Origin: Succinivibrio sp.
GTDB taxonomy: Bacteria; Pseudomonadota; Gammaproteobacteria; Enterobacterales; Succinivibrionaceae
DNA length: 64,000 bases
Assembly: GCA_017469335.1 (NCBI GenBank)
Contig: JAFUGP010000188.1
Location: forward strand, 1 to 64,000
Reading direction: 5' to 3'
Shown here one piece after another: positions 53,050 through 64,000 of the stretch (position 1 is the first letter of the stretch; every line of letters starts with the position of its first letter). Below the pieces are notes generated by a model. The model was not told the origin of the DNA, did not search any database, and saw only the letters and a list, made by a program, of their open reading frames with translations. The position numbers and the translations under genes were made by a program.

Positions 53050-54678
53050 TTAGGTCGGATTGGACTTTTTTGGAGTTGTTTTTTTCGGAGCACTCTTCTT
53101 GGGGGTACTCTTTTTAGGCGCAGATTTTTTGACTGACTTGGGCTTGGCTGTTTTTAGGTGTGCATAATTGCCGGTTTCAGGTCCGAAGGCAACGTCTGGA
53201 ACATATACCTTTTCCTCGTACATGCCCTCAAGCAGGTAGCGCTCATAGGCAAGGGCAGGATTGGCCCTGCGGTGGAGTTTGACCTGTTCGCGTACCTTTT
53301 CAGGCAGGGCAATGGAGTTGGTAAAGATCACAAATGGTACCTGAGCGCCGCTTTTGCTCTTTACGAATCCGGCGAGATTAATGACATTTTCCAGAGAGCC
53401 GGTTTTGGCCGTGACGTTGTTGTAAAGAGGCGGTTCGTTGGTGGAACTGCGGTAGCGCAACGTGCCTGACTCACCGGAAACCGGCAACAACTCCTTAAAA
53501 TGCAGCTCAGATTCACTCCTGTTGATGTAGTCCATCACACGCAGCATTTGTCGGGGAGTGATGAGGTTGTGCGGAGACAGCCCGGAGCCATCTACGATAT
53601 AAGCATCTCCCAGGTCGACACCGGCGCGTTTTTTGAGCACTTCCTTGATGACGCGGGCCATGCGCGGGTAGGTTGCCGGCATATTGAGATACTCTGCGGC
53701 GAGGTTCTTAGCGATGGCATCGGCAAACAGATTGTTGGAGCGGTGCAGGGTAAAGCGGATGAGTTCGCTGAGAGGAGCTGATTCATGGCGGGCAATCTCT
53801 CTGAGCCTCTCATCACCGTTTCTTATCAAAACTATCTGCTGAAAAGCAATGTGCAGATCCTCAAGCAGAACTTTGGTCCAGGCCAGGCCGAAAGCCTCGG
53901 GATCTGACACTGAAACCGACAGGGGCAGAGCCTGCCCTTTGGGCTGCTGCGGGGCACAACCGGACAGGTGGTACTCATTGTTTTGATAAAGCTGAATCTC
54001 CAGCTCACAACTGCCACCATACTGCTTGGGCAGTACTGTGCGGGCAGTTGAACTTACTTTGACCGGACTGTAACGTGAAATCTTGGCGCCAACTAAGTCC
54101 CCAAGTTTAAGCGGCAACAACTCCAGCATCGCGCAGTTGCGGTTGATGATGATGGGTGCGGCCGGAGCGGTGAAGCATACGGGCAGATCGTTCCAGGACC
54201 AACCATTGCCTTTGCTCAGCCCGCCAAAGCGTGATACGTCCAGCTGTACTTTGCCTTCTATGCGCCTGACCCCGGCCTTGCTCAAGGTAGACAGCAGTTG
54301 GCGGTACTTCTCTGAAGTCAGGGAAGGATCGCCTGAGAATCTTACGGTGACATCCCCATGCAGAGTGCCTTTGCTGTCTACTCTCAGGTTGCCTTGCTCG
54401 TTGAACAACTCAGACTCGGTAAGCAGCAGGGTCTTGATCCGCCATTGCGGCCCCAGGTAAATCAGGGCGCTGAGTGTGCTTAGTATTTTCTGGGTGGAGG
54501 CCGGATGGTAATAGGTGTCAATATTATCCCCCAGCACCTGGGCAGTGCCGGGCAGTAAATAAGCCACTCCCACATTGGAACCTTCAACGGGGTGGGGACT
54601 CGCCGAGATGGCATGAGCGGAAGGGATGGCACAGCACAGTAAGACCAGCAGACCAAACAGTGATTTTTTAACTTTCAT
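53050..54678 (-). CDS. dacB: D-alanyl-D-alanine carboxypeptidase/endopeptidase PBP4 (DacB)
   Basis: Periplasmic S13 peptidase that trims or cuts peptidoglycan cross-links. Signal peptide LFGLLVLLCCAIPSAHA. All three penicillin-binding motifs are present: Ser61-x-x-Lys64 (STQK), SNN in LHRSNNLFAD, and KTG in VTAKTGSLEN. At 542 residues it is longer than E. coli DacB (477), partly because of a Lys-rich C-terminal tail of ~30 residues made of SAPKK/STPKK/TTPKK steps. ATG 54678 begins right at the signal peptide; an upstream ATG at 54717 is in frame. Confidence 0.93.
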   Translation of the reverse strand: MKVKKSLFGLLVLLCCAIPSAHAISASPHPVEGSNVGVAYLLPGTAQVLGDNIDTYYHPASTQKILSTLSALIYLGPQWRIKTLLLTESELFNEQGNLRVDSKGTLHGDVTVRFSGDPSLTSEKYRQLLSTLSKAGVRRIEGKVQLDVSRFGGLSKGNGWSWNDLPVCFTAPAAPIIINRNCAMLELLPLKLGDLVGAKISRYSPVKVSSTARTVLPKQYGGSCELEIQLYQNNEYHLSGCAPQQPKGQALPLSVSVSDPEAFGLAWTKVLLEDLHIAFQQIVLIRNGDERLREIARHESAPLSELIRFTLHRSNNLFADAIAKNLAAEYLNMPATYPRMARVIKEVLKKRAGVDLGDAYIVDGSGLSPHNLITPRQMLRVMDYINRSESELHFKELLPVSGESGTLRYRSSTNEPPLYNNVTAKTGSLENVINLAGFVKSKSGAQVPFVIFTNSIALPEKVREQVKLHRRANPALAYERYLLEGMYEEKVYVPDVAFGPETGNYAHLKTAKPKSVKKSAPKKSTPKKSAPKKTTPKKSNPT

Positions 54679-54951
54679 CACATAAAACCTATTCCCAGAA
54701 AATGGCACATTGTACAAGCAACCTCATTACAATCTCAAGTTTGCTCCCGCAGGTGAAAGGAAACGTTACATAGCCCGCGGTGCCCCCCAGCGGTGGGCTG
54801 ATCTGTCACTCTGATGCAAAAACTGTGGGCTAGCGGATGCAGCTGAGTTAGAATCTGCTTAAATGACGGTTGTTGACAGGCGACCGTCCTGCATAAGGAT
54901 CTGCCCGTGCAGTGTAACGCAGGCAGAGCAAAGTATTTTTGGAGGCTTTAT

Positions 54952-56151
54952 ATGCAAATTACTCCCAAGGTGAGAGGTTTTATCTGCGTCACCACCCATC
55001 CTACCGGCTGCGATGCCAACGTCAAAGGCCAGATTGACTACGTCAAATCCAAAGGAGCGATCCCTGATGGTCCCAAAAAAGTACTGGTCATTGGTGCTTC
55101 CACCGGTTACGGCCTGGCCTCCAGGATCAGCGCGGCCTTCGGTTCAGGCGCCGCAACCTTGGGAGTGTTCTTTGAGAAACCCGGTTCTGAGAAGAAACCG
55201 GGTTCAGCCGGATGGTATAACACCGCAGCCTTCACCAAATATGCCCATCAGGCGGGGCTGTATGCCCGCAACGTCAACGCCGACGCCTTTGCCGATGAAA
55301 CTCGTGAGGAAGTCATCAAGATCATCCGCGAGGACTTAGGCAAGGTTGATCTGGTCGTCTACTCTCTGGCCGCGCCGGTGCGCAAAATGCCGGGAACAGG
55401 AGAAGTGGTGCGCTCGTCGTTGAAACCCATCGGACAGCCTTATACCGCCACGGCCATTGACACCAACAAAGATGAGATCATCAAGGCTACCATCGAGCCG
55501 GCCACCCCCGAGGAGATCGAGAATACGGTTAAGGTCATGGGCGGACAGGACTGGGAACTGTGGATCGAGGCTCTCTCCAAGGCAGGGGTACTGGCTGAGG
55601 GGTGCAAGACGGTGGCCTACAGCTATATCGGCACCAAGATCACCTGGCCCATCTACTGGCATGGCGCCCTGGGCAAAGCCAAAGAAGATCTAGACCGTGC
55701 GGCGGCGGCCAACCGCGAGCGCTTGAAGGCCTTAGGCGGAGATGCCCGGGTGGCAGTGCTCAAGTCCGTGGTGACGCAGGCCTCGTCGGCCATTCCTGTG
55801 ATGCCGCTTTATATTGCCCTGGTGTTCCGCGTCATGCGTGAGCAGGGGACCTACGAATCAGTGGTGGCTCATATTCAGCGTCTGTTTGCCAAGATGCTTT
55901 ACGGCGGCGCTGCCGAGCTCGATGAGGAGGGCCGTATCCGCATGGACGCCTGGGAGCTCAAAGATGAGGTGCAGAACCGCTGCGCCGAGCTGTGGCAGCA
56001 GGTTACCACCGAGAACCTCAAGAGTATCAGTGATTACGAGGACTACAAAAAGCAGTTCCTGCAACTGTTCGGTTTTGAAATCGATGGCGTGGATTACAAT
56101 GCCGATCAAAACCCGGCTGTTGAGATTGAAAATCTGGTAAGCCTGATTTAG
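54952..56151 (+). CDS. fabV: Enoyl-ACP/trans-2-enoyl-CoA reductase FabV
   Basis: NADH-dependent last step of fatty-acid elongation; FabV enzymes are naturally triclosan resistant. Of 399 residues (family ~400), the nucleotide-binding [12 protein letters not shown] lies near residue 50, and the active Tyr-x8-Lys is in [25 protein letters not shown]. The start [20 protein letters not shown] is typical. GGAGG precedes ATG 54952; an upstream in-frame GTG at 54907 is rejected. No other fab gene is nearby. Confidence 0.97.
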   Translation: MQITPKVRGFICVTTHPTGCDANVKGQIDYVKSKGAIPDGPKKVLVIGASTGYGLASRISAAFGSGAATLGVFFEKPGSEKKPGSAGWYNTAAFTKYAHQAGLYARNVNADAFADETREEVIKIIREDLGKVDLVVYSLAAPVRKMPGTGEVVRSSLKPIGQPYTATAIDTNKDEIIKATIEPATPEEIENTVKVMGGQDWELWIEALSKAGVLAEGCKTVAYSYIGTKITWPIYWHGALGKAKEDLDRAAAANRERLKALGGDARVAVLKSVVTQASSAIPVMPLYIALVFRVMREQGTYESVVAHIQRLFAKMLYGGAAELDEEGRIRMDAWELKDEVQNRCAELWQQVTTENLKSISDYEDYKKQFLQLFGFEIDGVDYNADQNPAVEIENLVSLI

Positions 56152-56175
56152 TACCGGGTTTAATCCGGCCCTGCG

Positions 56176-56215
56176 CCCTGCTTGACATAAGCAAGGTGCA
56201 GGGTACAGTCATTTT
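56176..56215 (+). terminator. Weak terminator-like hairpin after fabV
   Basis: CCCTGC (56176-56181) pairs with GCAGGG (56198-56203), with T-rich sequence (ATTTTTATTT) about 8 nt later. Confidence 0.35.
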
Positions 56216-56300
56216 TATTTCATCTTGTTCTTAAAAACAAATTTGCCGGTGGTGCTGTTTTGCGCCCCGGCGAAGTCGTGTTTTCTGAGCCAGAGTGCAC

Positions 56301-57173
56301 ATGTCAAATAATTTTGAGCCGGCACCGGGCGAAGTTCAGGGATTTTGGAGTTCCCAAGCGCCAACCGATCGGCAATGTGAAAGCCGGTCTGAGGCCTTAA
56401 ACGGAGCGCAACTGCTCCTTGAGATCACCAAACTGCTGAGCGGAAAAGAGCTTGACCTTGACCAGGTTCAGCCTGCCAATCTTGATGAGGTACACCGCCG
56501 TGAGGCGTTGGAGGCCAGAGAGCAGATCCAATCAAGACAACGCAAGCTGCCGTCCCCGCCCCCGCCTCCGATAAGAGCTGAAGATGCCGGAGAGGCTTTT
56601 GCCAGGTACTGTGACGCCGCCGGGGATGAACAGGCCAAGGCTGCGGGGCAGGCTTTTTTGGAACAGCTCACTGAGGATAATAAGCCTGCTTCCTTGTTGA
56701 TAGTTACAGGCGGCGGGGCACGCTTCGATCGTCATGGTTACTCGACACAACTGTTGGAGGCCTATCGTCAGCTTTATCCTGAGCGCGCCGAACAAAAGCC
56801 CGGTGTACAGGTGAAACTTGACGAGTTATACGACCTGCGCCATCCCCCTTTTTCCAAAGGCCAAACTTTCTTTGAACAGAGCAGGCAGCGTTATCAGGAC
56901 CTTGTGCACAGCGGGTTGGTGGTCATAGAGGAGCTTTGCGATCAAGAACAGGGACTTTCAGCTCGTGCTCAGGAAGGTCTGTTGGAATTTCTGGATGATT
57001 ATGAAGATACCCATTCGCCCCTGGTTCTATGTGCCGATATTCCATTTGATCGCTTAAAAGCAAGCCTCGGACCTTACTGTTTTGATAAGTTACACGCTTT
57101 CAGAGAGCCTCTGTTGGCACTGCTGAAGGGTACTGCGGCGCCCAAATGGGGAGAGGTATCGGCAGGATCATGA
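56301..57173 (+). CDS. Degenerate DnaC/IstB-like AAA+ protein
   Basis: 290 residues; not confidently named. After a ~95-residue N-terminal region containing a Pro run (PSPPPPPIR), the remainder follows the layout of DnaC/IstB helicase-loader ATPases. The strand at the Walker A position is SLLIVTGGGARFDRHGY, with no GK[ST]. A Walker B-like strand LVVIEELCD has Glu-Glu instead of Asp-Glu. A sensor-1-like strand is SPLVLCADIPFDRLKASLG. If related, it cannot bind ATP in the usual way and may be a structural or regulatory paralog. It lies between fabV and ung, with no replication genes beside it. ATG 56301 is preferred over an in-frame GTG at 56295; the ribosome site is weak. Confidence 0.5.
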   Translation: MSNNFEPAPGEVQGFWSSQAPTDRQCESRSEALNGAQLLLEITKLLSGKELDLDQVQPANLDEVHRREALEAREQIQSRQRKLPSPPPPPIRAEDAGEAFARYCDAAGDEQAKAAGQAFLEQLTEDNKPASLLIVTGGGARFDRHGYSTQLLEAYRQLYPERAEQKPGVQVKLDELYDLRHPPFSKGQTFFEQSRQRYQDLVHSGLVVIEELCDQEQGLSARAQEGLLEFLDDYEDTHSPLVLCADIPFDRLKASLGPYCFDKLHAFREPLLALLKGTAAPKWGEVSAGS

Positions 57174-57217
57174 GCTGCTGCGACAGCAGGTCGAATTGAT
57201 AACATGCGAGATTGTAA

Positions 57218-57907
57218 ATGAAAAACTGGAAAGAGATCTTAGGCGAGTTCAGAGAACAACCATATTTTAAGCAGGCCATGGAATTTCAGGCTAACCTGCG
57301 CAGGCAGGGAGTCAGGGTCTATCCCCGGGAAGAGCAGATTTTCAATGCTTTTCGCTATACCCCCGCCGACCGGCTTAAGGTGGTGATTCTGGGGCAGGAT
57401 CCCTACCACGAGCCCGGACAGGCTATGGGACTGTCCTTTTCGGTACCGGTGGGCCAGAAAATTCCTCCTTCATTGCAGAACGTATATCATGAACTGCGCA
57501 ATGACCTTAAAGCCTTTGTAATTCCCAAGCACGGCAACCTGATCCCTTGGGCCAGGCAGGGGGTATTGCTGCTCAACACGGTACTCACGGTAAGCGAGGG
57601 TGAGGCAGGCTCACACCGTGGCAGAGGCTGGGAGGAATTTACCGACGCCGTGGTGGCCAGGCTAAATTCCAACTTTGAGCATTTAGTCTTTATGCTGTGG
57701 GGCCGGGATGCCGGTAAAAAGGGCGCGGGTATAGATCGTCAGCGTCATCTGGTATTGGAAGCGGCTCATCCCAGCCCCTTCAGCGCCTACAACGGTTTTT
57801 TCGGCTGCTCACATTTCTCCCAATGCAACGCTTATTTGATGGAACATGGCATAAGTCCCATAGACTGGCAATTGCCCACGGTGCTGCGCGGGGATGAGGA
57901 ACTCTAG
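57218..57907 (+). CDS. ung: Uracil-DNA glycosylase
   Basis: Removes uracil from DNA. Of 229 residues, the water-activating Asp motif GQDPYHEPGQAMGLSFSV lies near residue 65. The Leu-loop has HPSPFSAYNGFFG (HPSPLS in most; Phe replaces Leu). The catalytic region also includes NLIPWARQGVLLLNT. Its stop overlaps the pseG stop by 4 bp, tail to tail. Confidence 0.97.
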   Translation: MKNWKEILGEFREQPYFKQAMEFQANLRRQGVRVYPREEQIFNAFRYTPADRLKVVILGQDPYHEPGQAMGLSFSVPVGQKIPPSLQNVYHELRNDLKAFVIPKHGNLIPWARQGVLLLNTVLTVSEGEAGSHRGRGWEEFTDAVVARLNSNFEHLVFMLWGRDAGKKGAGIDRQRHLVLEAAHPSPFSAYNGFFGCSHFSQCNAYLMEHGISPIDWQLPTVLRGDEEL

Positions 57908-58920
57908 GATTCAGGAAAAGAGCTCTGATGGTCGGGGATTAACTTTAGCAGCGCCCGGGCGATGCGGGATAAACCATGGCCGTCAAATAAGGCCCGGCCG
58001 GCGGCAGCGAAGTACTCACGTCCTGCCCAGAGCTTATCTAAGGAGCACTCCACCAGCACGGGGTCTTGCAGTTCCTCCAACGTCAGAGTCAGCCCCAGAC
58101 GCAGTTTTTGCACCAGCAGGTCGGCTCCTTCCTGATTGTCGGCTATGACCGTGCTGATGGCCGGCAATCCGGCGCACAGCCGCTCGGAGAACATCCCCCC
58201 GCAGGCTCCCAGGGCCAGATCGCAGCGTGCAAACAGCGCCGGCACATCCGTACTGCTCTGCAGTAACTCAACACCCGAGGCCGCGCCTAACAGCTCTTTT
58301 AGTGCCGCGTAATCATGGTTGGCCGCTCCGCACAGCACCACAAACTCATAGCGCTCGTTAAGCCGGCCCTGCAGGATGGAGCGGGCCACTCTAAGACAGG
58401 CATGCACCGGATCGGCCCCGCCGTAACTTACCAGCACCCGGGGCTTACCGGCGTGAGGCAGACGGTTTACCGCGGCAAACTGCGGTCTTACCATGGAGTA
58501 GGCACTGCCGCAGTAAAGCTTGCACTGTGGATTTACCCAGGGCAGGTAGTCACTTTCCTTACGGGCCATGCCCTGGTCAAACAGCGCGTGGCAGCAATGC
58601 CGACGGTTGGCCAGATCGTCTATCACCGCCACCTTGCAGCGCTCATACAGAGGTCTTTCAAAACTCTCGTCCACGTAGTAGTGGTCTATCAGCACGAGCT
58701 CAGGACGGTCAGCGGCTATGAGGGCGGGCAGCTCGGTCAGAGAGCCGCGCACTATGCGTGAATACTCATAAGTAAGGGACTTGAGAGTTTCTGCCAGAGA
58801 GTCGGTGTAAAGGGTAAAGGTGCACTCCGGCAGATAGGGCAGCAGATTTCTGATCCGCATGAGGTGCCCCGTGCCGATTTGTGAATCGGCTTTGAGCACC
58901 ACTGCGAGCTGCTTAGTCAA
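57904..58920 (-). CDS. pseG: UDP-2,4-diacetamido-2,4,6-trideoxy-L-altrose hydrolase
   Basis: Nucleotidase step of pseudaminic acid synthesis that releases the sugar from UDP. Of 338 residues, the N terminus KADSQIGTGHLMRIRNL carries the proposed catalytic His in the GTGHLMR motif. GT-B-like fold with LVSYGGADPVHACLRV and LALGACGGMFSERLCAGLPAI. Its start overlaps the pseF end by 8 bp; fourth gene of the pse run. Confidence 0.92.
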   Translation of the reverse strand: MTKQLAVVLKADSQIGTGHLMRIRNLLPYLPECTFTLYTDSLAETLKSLTYEYSRIVRGSLTELPALIAADRPELVLIDHYYVDESFERPLYERCKVAVIDDLANRRHCCHALFDQGMARKESDYLPWVNPQCKLYCGSAYSMVRPQFAAVNRLPHAGKPRVLVSYGGADPVHACLRVARSILQGRLNERYEFVVLCGAANHDYAALKELLGAASGVELLQSSTDVPALFARCDLALGACGGMFSERLCAGLPAISTVIADNQEGADLLVQKLRLGLTLTLEELQDPVLVECSLDKLWAGREYFAAAGRALFDGHGLSRIARALLKLIPDHQSSFPES

Positions 58921-59607
58921 GACCCAGCTCTCCTAAGGCCTTATACATGATGAGGGCCAGTTCAAAGTCCTCGGGAGTATCGATGTCGACGACGCGGCGC
59001 CTAGGCAGAATAAAACCGCGGTGCTCGGGATGCTCTGGCGGATTGTCACCTAAGATGGCGGCGGTATAGAAATAGAACTGACCGGCATCCTGATAGGTTT
59101 TGGGCAGATCCTGCGAGCGCATGGGCATGCACTCGGGCATCACCGGGGTAGGGCGCAGTTTTTCGTCCAAAAACTGGGCGCGCTGGATGGGGAAGGGGAA
59201 TTCACAGCAGGCATAGAGCGAATCGGCGTGCTCCCGTTCAAAAAAATCACAGGCCTCTTTGAGATAGTGGGCCTTCAAAAGCGGAGCCGTGGCATAGATA
59301 CAGCACACCTCATTGGCGCAAAATCCCGCCTGCGCGCGCTCTTTGAAAGCATGCTGGACCACCGCAAAAGTGCCGGTGAAGTCATCGGCCAGCACGGCAG
59401 GGCGCATAAAGGGCGTGGCTGCTCCCAGATCCCGGGCGACTTTCGCAATCTCTACATCGTCGGTGGAGACAATCACCTCGTCAAAGAGCTCTGAGCGCAA
59501 AGCCGCGTCTATGGAGTAGCCGATCAAGGGCTTGCCGTGAAAATCACGAATGTTCTTGCGCGGGATGCGCTTGGAGCCCCCTCGGGCGGGGATCACTGCC
59601 AGTCTTT

Positions 59608-59611
<4 letters not shown>
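58913..59611 (-). CDS. pseF: Pseudaminic acid cytidylyltransferase
   Basis: Activates pseudaminic acid as CMP-Pse. Of 232 residues, the CMP-sugar synthetase signature AVIPARGGSKRIPRKNIRDF is at the N terminus, followed by DEVIVSTDDVEIA and the metal site region RRRVVDIDTPEDFE. Start overlaps the pseC stop (ATGA-type, 4 bp). Confidence 0.94.
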
Positions 59612-61832
<2,221 letters not shown>

Positions 61833-63344
61833 TTATTCCTGAGCGCTTAAGTTGTACTTTTTCATCTTTTCCACCAGGGTGGTGCGGCGCAGGCCCAAAA
61901 TTTCCGAGGCCTTGGCCACCACGCCGTTGCACTGCTCCAGTGCCTGGCGGATCATATTGATTTCTATATCGGCTACCAGATCCTTGAGGTTGACTCCCTT
62001 GGGATCGAGTACCGGGGCGAAGGCCTGTGCCATGTCCTCCTCGCCCTCAATCACCGGCAAGCGGGGCAGATCATTGGCAATGGGCTCATTGTCGCGATCC
62101 TCGGCATAGAGATCATCGCTCAGCGGGGTGCTGAAGCTGTCAAGCAGGGCCTCGCGCTCGGCCAGCGGATCGTCTTCCTGAGCATCGCCGCGGTACTTGG
62201 CCGGCAGATCGCCCAAATCAACCACTTCATTGGGGTGCAGGATCAGCAATCTTTCCACCAGATTGGAGAGCTCGCGCACGTTGCCCTTCCACTCGTTCTG
62301 CATCAGGGTCAGCATGCAGCGCTGGGTAAAGCGCACGCCCACATGCTGCTCCTTGCCGTGACGGTTGACGAGTTCCTGAATGAGCAGCGGCACATCGTCC
62401 TGGCGATCGCGCAACGGGGGAGTTTCGATGGGGAAGACATTGAGTCGGTAGAAAAGATCCTCGCGGAAGGTCTTCTCGGCGACCATCTTCTCCAAATTCT
62501 GATGCGTGGCGGCAATGATGCGCACATCGGCATTGAGCATTTTGTTGGAGCCCACCCGCTCGAATTTGCGCTCCTGCAGCACGCGCAACAGTTTGACCTG
62601 CATCTGCAACGGCATATCGCCTATCTCATCTAGAAACAGCGTGCCGCCCTCGGCCATCTCAAAACGTCCTTCGTGAGCGCTGAAAGCCCCCGTGAAGGCG
62701 CCCTTCTCATGGCCGAAGAGCTCGGACTCGAGCAGCTCCCCGGGGATGGCACCGCAGTTAACCGGCACAAAGGGCTTTTTGGAGCGTTTGGAAAGCTCGT
62801 GGATGGCGCGGGCCACCACTTCCTTGCCGGTGCCCGACTCACCTAGGATCAGCACCGAGGCGTCGGTGGGAGCAACCTGCTCAATGAGCTTGCGCACCTG
62901 ACTGATGGCCTTGCCCTGACCCACCAACATTTTGATGAGCTGCGCGGCGCCCTGATCCCGCCTGCCGGTGTAGCGGTGCATGGTACGGTAGGACTGGCAG
63001 AAATGCAGCAGGCTCACCAGACTGTCGTAACCGGGAGTCTCGTCGAGCTGGCCCATGAAGTTGGGCAGATCCTGATGGGGTCCGGACGGTACGGCGTAGG
63101 TGGTGATGAAGGCCGTGTCGGGATGGTCTTTGAGCAGCTGCGCGGGATCGGCTACCTTGCCGCCGGTATCGCCTATCACGCAGATCTCAATCTCGGTGCT
63201 GGCCTCAAACAGCGACAGACAGTCCTCCAGCTCTCCGCTGTGGCAGGTGATGCCCAGAAAACTGAAAATGGTTTCCAGAGATTTACGGGTGGCTGCGTCC
63301 TGCTCAAGGATGAGCAAATTTCCAGAAAATTCCATAGCAAACAA
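61833..63344 (-). CDS. flrA: Sigma-54-dependent flagellar master regulator FlrA/FleQ
   Basis: 503 residues. The N-terminal ~125 residues are a FleQ-type degenerate receiver without the phospho-acceptor Asp. The AAA+ domain (about 145-385) has Walker [10 protein letters not shown], the sigma-54 contact loop GAFTGA, Walker [13 protein letters not shown] and the Arg finger region. A Fis-type HTH lies at the C terminus ([21 protein letters not shown]). It drives the polar flagellar hierarchy from sigma-54 promoters. pse genes follow on the same strand, and a sigma-54 promoter for flgJ lies on the other side. Confidence 0.93.
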   Translation of the reverse strand: MFAMEFSGNLLILEQDAATRKSLETIFSFLGITCHSGELEDCLSLFEASTEIEICVIGDTGGKVADPAQLLKDHPDTAFITTYAVPSGPHQDLPNFMGQLDETPGYDSLVSLLHFCQSYRTMHRYTGRRDQGAAQLIKMLVGQGKAISQVRKLIEQVAPTDASVLILGESGTGKEVVARAIHELSKRSKKPFVPVNCGAIPGELLESELFGHEKGAFTGAFSAHEGRFEMAEGGTLFLDEIGDMPLQMQVKLLRVLQERKFERVGSNKMLNADVRIIAATHQNLEKMVAEKTFREDLFYRLNVFPIETPPLRDRQDDVPLLIQELVNRHGKEQHVGVRFTQRCMLTLMQNEWKGNVRELSNLVERLLILHPNEVVDLGDLPAKYRGDAQEDDPLAEREALLDSFSTPLSDDLYAEDRDNEPIANDLPRLPVIEGEEDMAQAFAPVLDPKGVNLKDLVADIEINMIRQALEQCNGVVAKASEILGLRRTTLVEKMKKYNLSAQE

Positions 63345-63609
63345 TCCTAATGTCCTTTTGCTCCGATTCTAAACCCTAAGCTGCCATTTTTTTGACACTT
63401 ACCGTCTTAAAGTTGAAAATTAAAGGTTTTTTGTGGGATCTTGATCAAAGTATGCCGAATTGTGTCCCTACCGGCACCGCCTCGGGGTTAAAACGGCTCG
63501 GTTAAGTCCGGGCGGCTCGGTCCAGGACACCCTACAGTGAGGTCGATTATCTTCATTTTCGGAGGTTTAAATGGCCTTAAAGCGTGGTGAAAACAGGGTA
63601 TGTACAGCA

Positions 63610-63625
63610 TGGCACGCTAATTGCT
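63610..63625 (+). promoter_or_regulatory. Sigma-54 promoter upstream of flgJ
   Basis: TGGCACG-CTAA-TTGCT matches the sigma-54 consensus at every key position; GG (63611-63612) and GC (63623-63624) are exactly 12 nt apart. The start codon of the flgJ-like gene is about 47 nt downstream. Confidence 0.85.
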
Positions 63626-63671
63626 TGATCGGGTCACAGGTTTTATCAGTCATTTTTCAGTCAGGTGAAGT

Positions 63672-64000
63672 ATGGAGATGGAAATGCCCTCAGTCACGCC
63701 AAGCACCCCCGAGCTGGGGCTGGTGGGTGATCACCGCGGACTGGAAAAACTGCGCAAGATGGGATTGGGCGACAAAAAGAGTCAGGCTCAGGCCCTCAAG
63801 GCGGCTGCAGAACAGTTTGAGTCATTGCTCATGCAGTACTGGGTTGACGCCATGCGCAGTTCCAATGACACTCTCAATCCGGACTCCCCGCTGCACAGCA
63901 AATACTCCTCATTCTTTGAGGACATGCTAAGCCAGCAGCAGGTAGGACAGATGGTGTCCTCGCAGGGCAAGTTCAGCAAAAACTCCATTACCTATCTTAT
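63672..64000 (+). CDS. flgJ: Flagellar rod-binding protein FlgJ, N-terminal part (cut by window end)
   Basis: 109 codons are visible before the window ends. After a polar leader of ~40 residues the sequence matches the Rod-binding domain of FlgJ (ALKAAAEQFESLLMQYWVDA, then SPLHSKYSSFFEDMLSQQQ and VGQMVSSQGKF). FlgJ scaffolds the periplasmic rod and, in many species, also carries a muramidase domain, which cannot be checked here. AGGTGA lies just before ATG 63672. Transcribed from the sigma-54 promoter just upstream. Confidence 0.88.
   Translation, partial: MEMEMPSVTPSTPELGLVGDHRGLEKLRKMGLGDKKSQAQALKAAAEQFESLLMQYWVDAMRSSNDTLNPDSPLHSKYSSFFEDMLSQQQVGQMVSSQGKFSKNSITYL

Noticed and set aside
50824..54700. 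Genomic island integrated at ssrA with direct att repeats
   Set aside because: No second copy of the tmRNA 3' end and no integrase gene were found within this span.
63571..63930. Open frame with a good GGAGG site before an ATG at 63571
   Set aside because: It runs over the sigma-54 promoter and then out of frame through flgJ; composition is a Trp/Arg-rich shadow. A short leader peptide cannot be excluded.

Overview
This window looks like a chromosomal segment of a polarly flagellated gammaproteobacterium of moderate to high GC. My best guess is a gut-type member of the Aeromonadales/Succinivibrionaceae; this is inference, not proof. The support is gene order known from gammaproteobacteria (ispB divergent from rplU-rpmA-obgE, alaA next to yfbR, a Pro-Arg-His-Leu tRNA cluster), LptD and OmpA of an LPS outer membrane, FabV, a FlrA/FleQ-type flagellar master regulator, a tmRNA tag ANDETYALAA, and a class III fructose-1,6-bisphosphatase that is unusual for the class.

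Layout. 1-1.3 kb: an AT-richer gene on the minus strand for a protein whose C-terminal half is clearly related to the cholera-toxin/heat-labile-enterotoxin ADP-ribosyltransferase fold. 1.3-3.3 kb: qmcA/nfeD membrane operon. 3.5-6.6 kb: guaB-guaA. 6.6-9.0 kb: an accessory pair (AlbA_2/Schlafen-type ATP-binding DNA-binding protein plus pRiA4b ORF-3-like protein) preceded by an array of AGCGATAAAT-like repeats. 9.2-17.7 kb: envelope genes ompA, lptD, a small exported protein, an LTA-synthase-like phosphoglycerol transferase, and ispB. 18.0-21.4 kb: rplU, rpmA, obgE, folA, apaH. 21.5-27.1 kb: metallo-beta-lactamase-fold hydrolase, dnaG, tRNA-Ile2(CAU), an rlmD-like gene, a glycine-zipper lipoprotein. 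27.2-32.9 kb: a signalling block of FIST hybrid histidine kinase, response regulator and diguanylate cyclase. 33.3-34.9 kb: pyrBI and tRNA-Arg(ACG). 35.5-38.6 kb: GH13 glucosidase plus GPH sugar transporter. 39.1-46.2 kb: class III FBPase, RNA m5C methyltransferase, a DUF4357-like gene, yfbR, alaA, an orphan integrase SAM-like domain, and the four-tRNA cluster. 46.4-50.8 kb: TauE/SafE exporter, folD, a Bax-inhibitor-1 protein, pheA, ssrA. 50.9-53 kb: accessory region downstream of ssrA with a DUF3574 lipoprotein and an AT-rich ATPase/wHTH gene carrying a 42-bp in-frame repeat array. 53-57.9 kb: dacB, fabV, a degenerate DnaC-like ATPase, ung. 57.9-64 kb: overlapping pseB-pseC-pseF-pseG (pseudaminic acid), flrA, and the start of flgJ behind a textbook sigma-54 promoter.

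How the genes work together. guaB-guaA make GMP and pyrBI starts pyrimidine synthesis. lptD, ompA, dacB and ispB serve the envelope and quinones. The GH13/GPH pair suggests uptake and hydrolysis of short glucans, with the class III FBPase on the gluconeogenic side. The pse operon beside flrA and flgJ points to flagellin glycosylation coordinated with flagellar assembly. The strongest candidates for something new are the cholera-toxin-like ART gene with a variant active site, the AlbA_2/pRiA4b pair with its repeat array, the truncated AlbA-family gene with the 42-bp repeats, the orphan SAM-like domain protein, and the degenerate helicase-loader-like ATPase.
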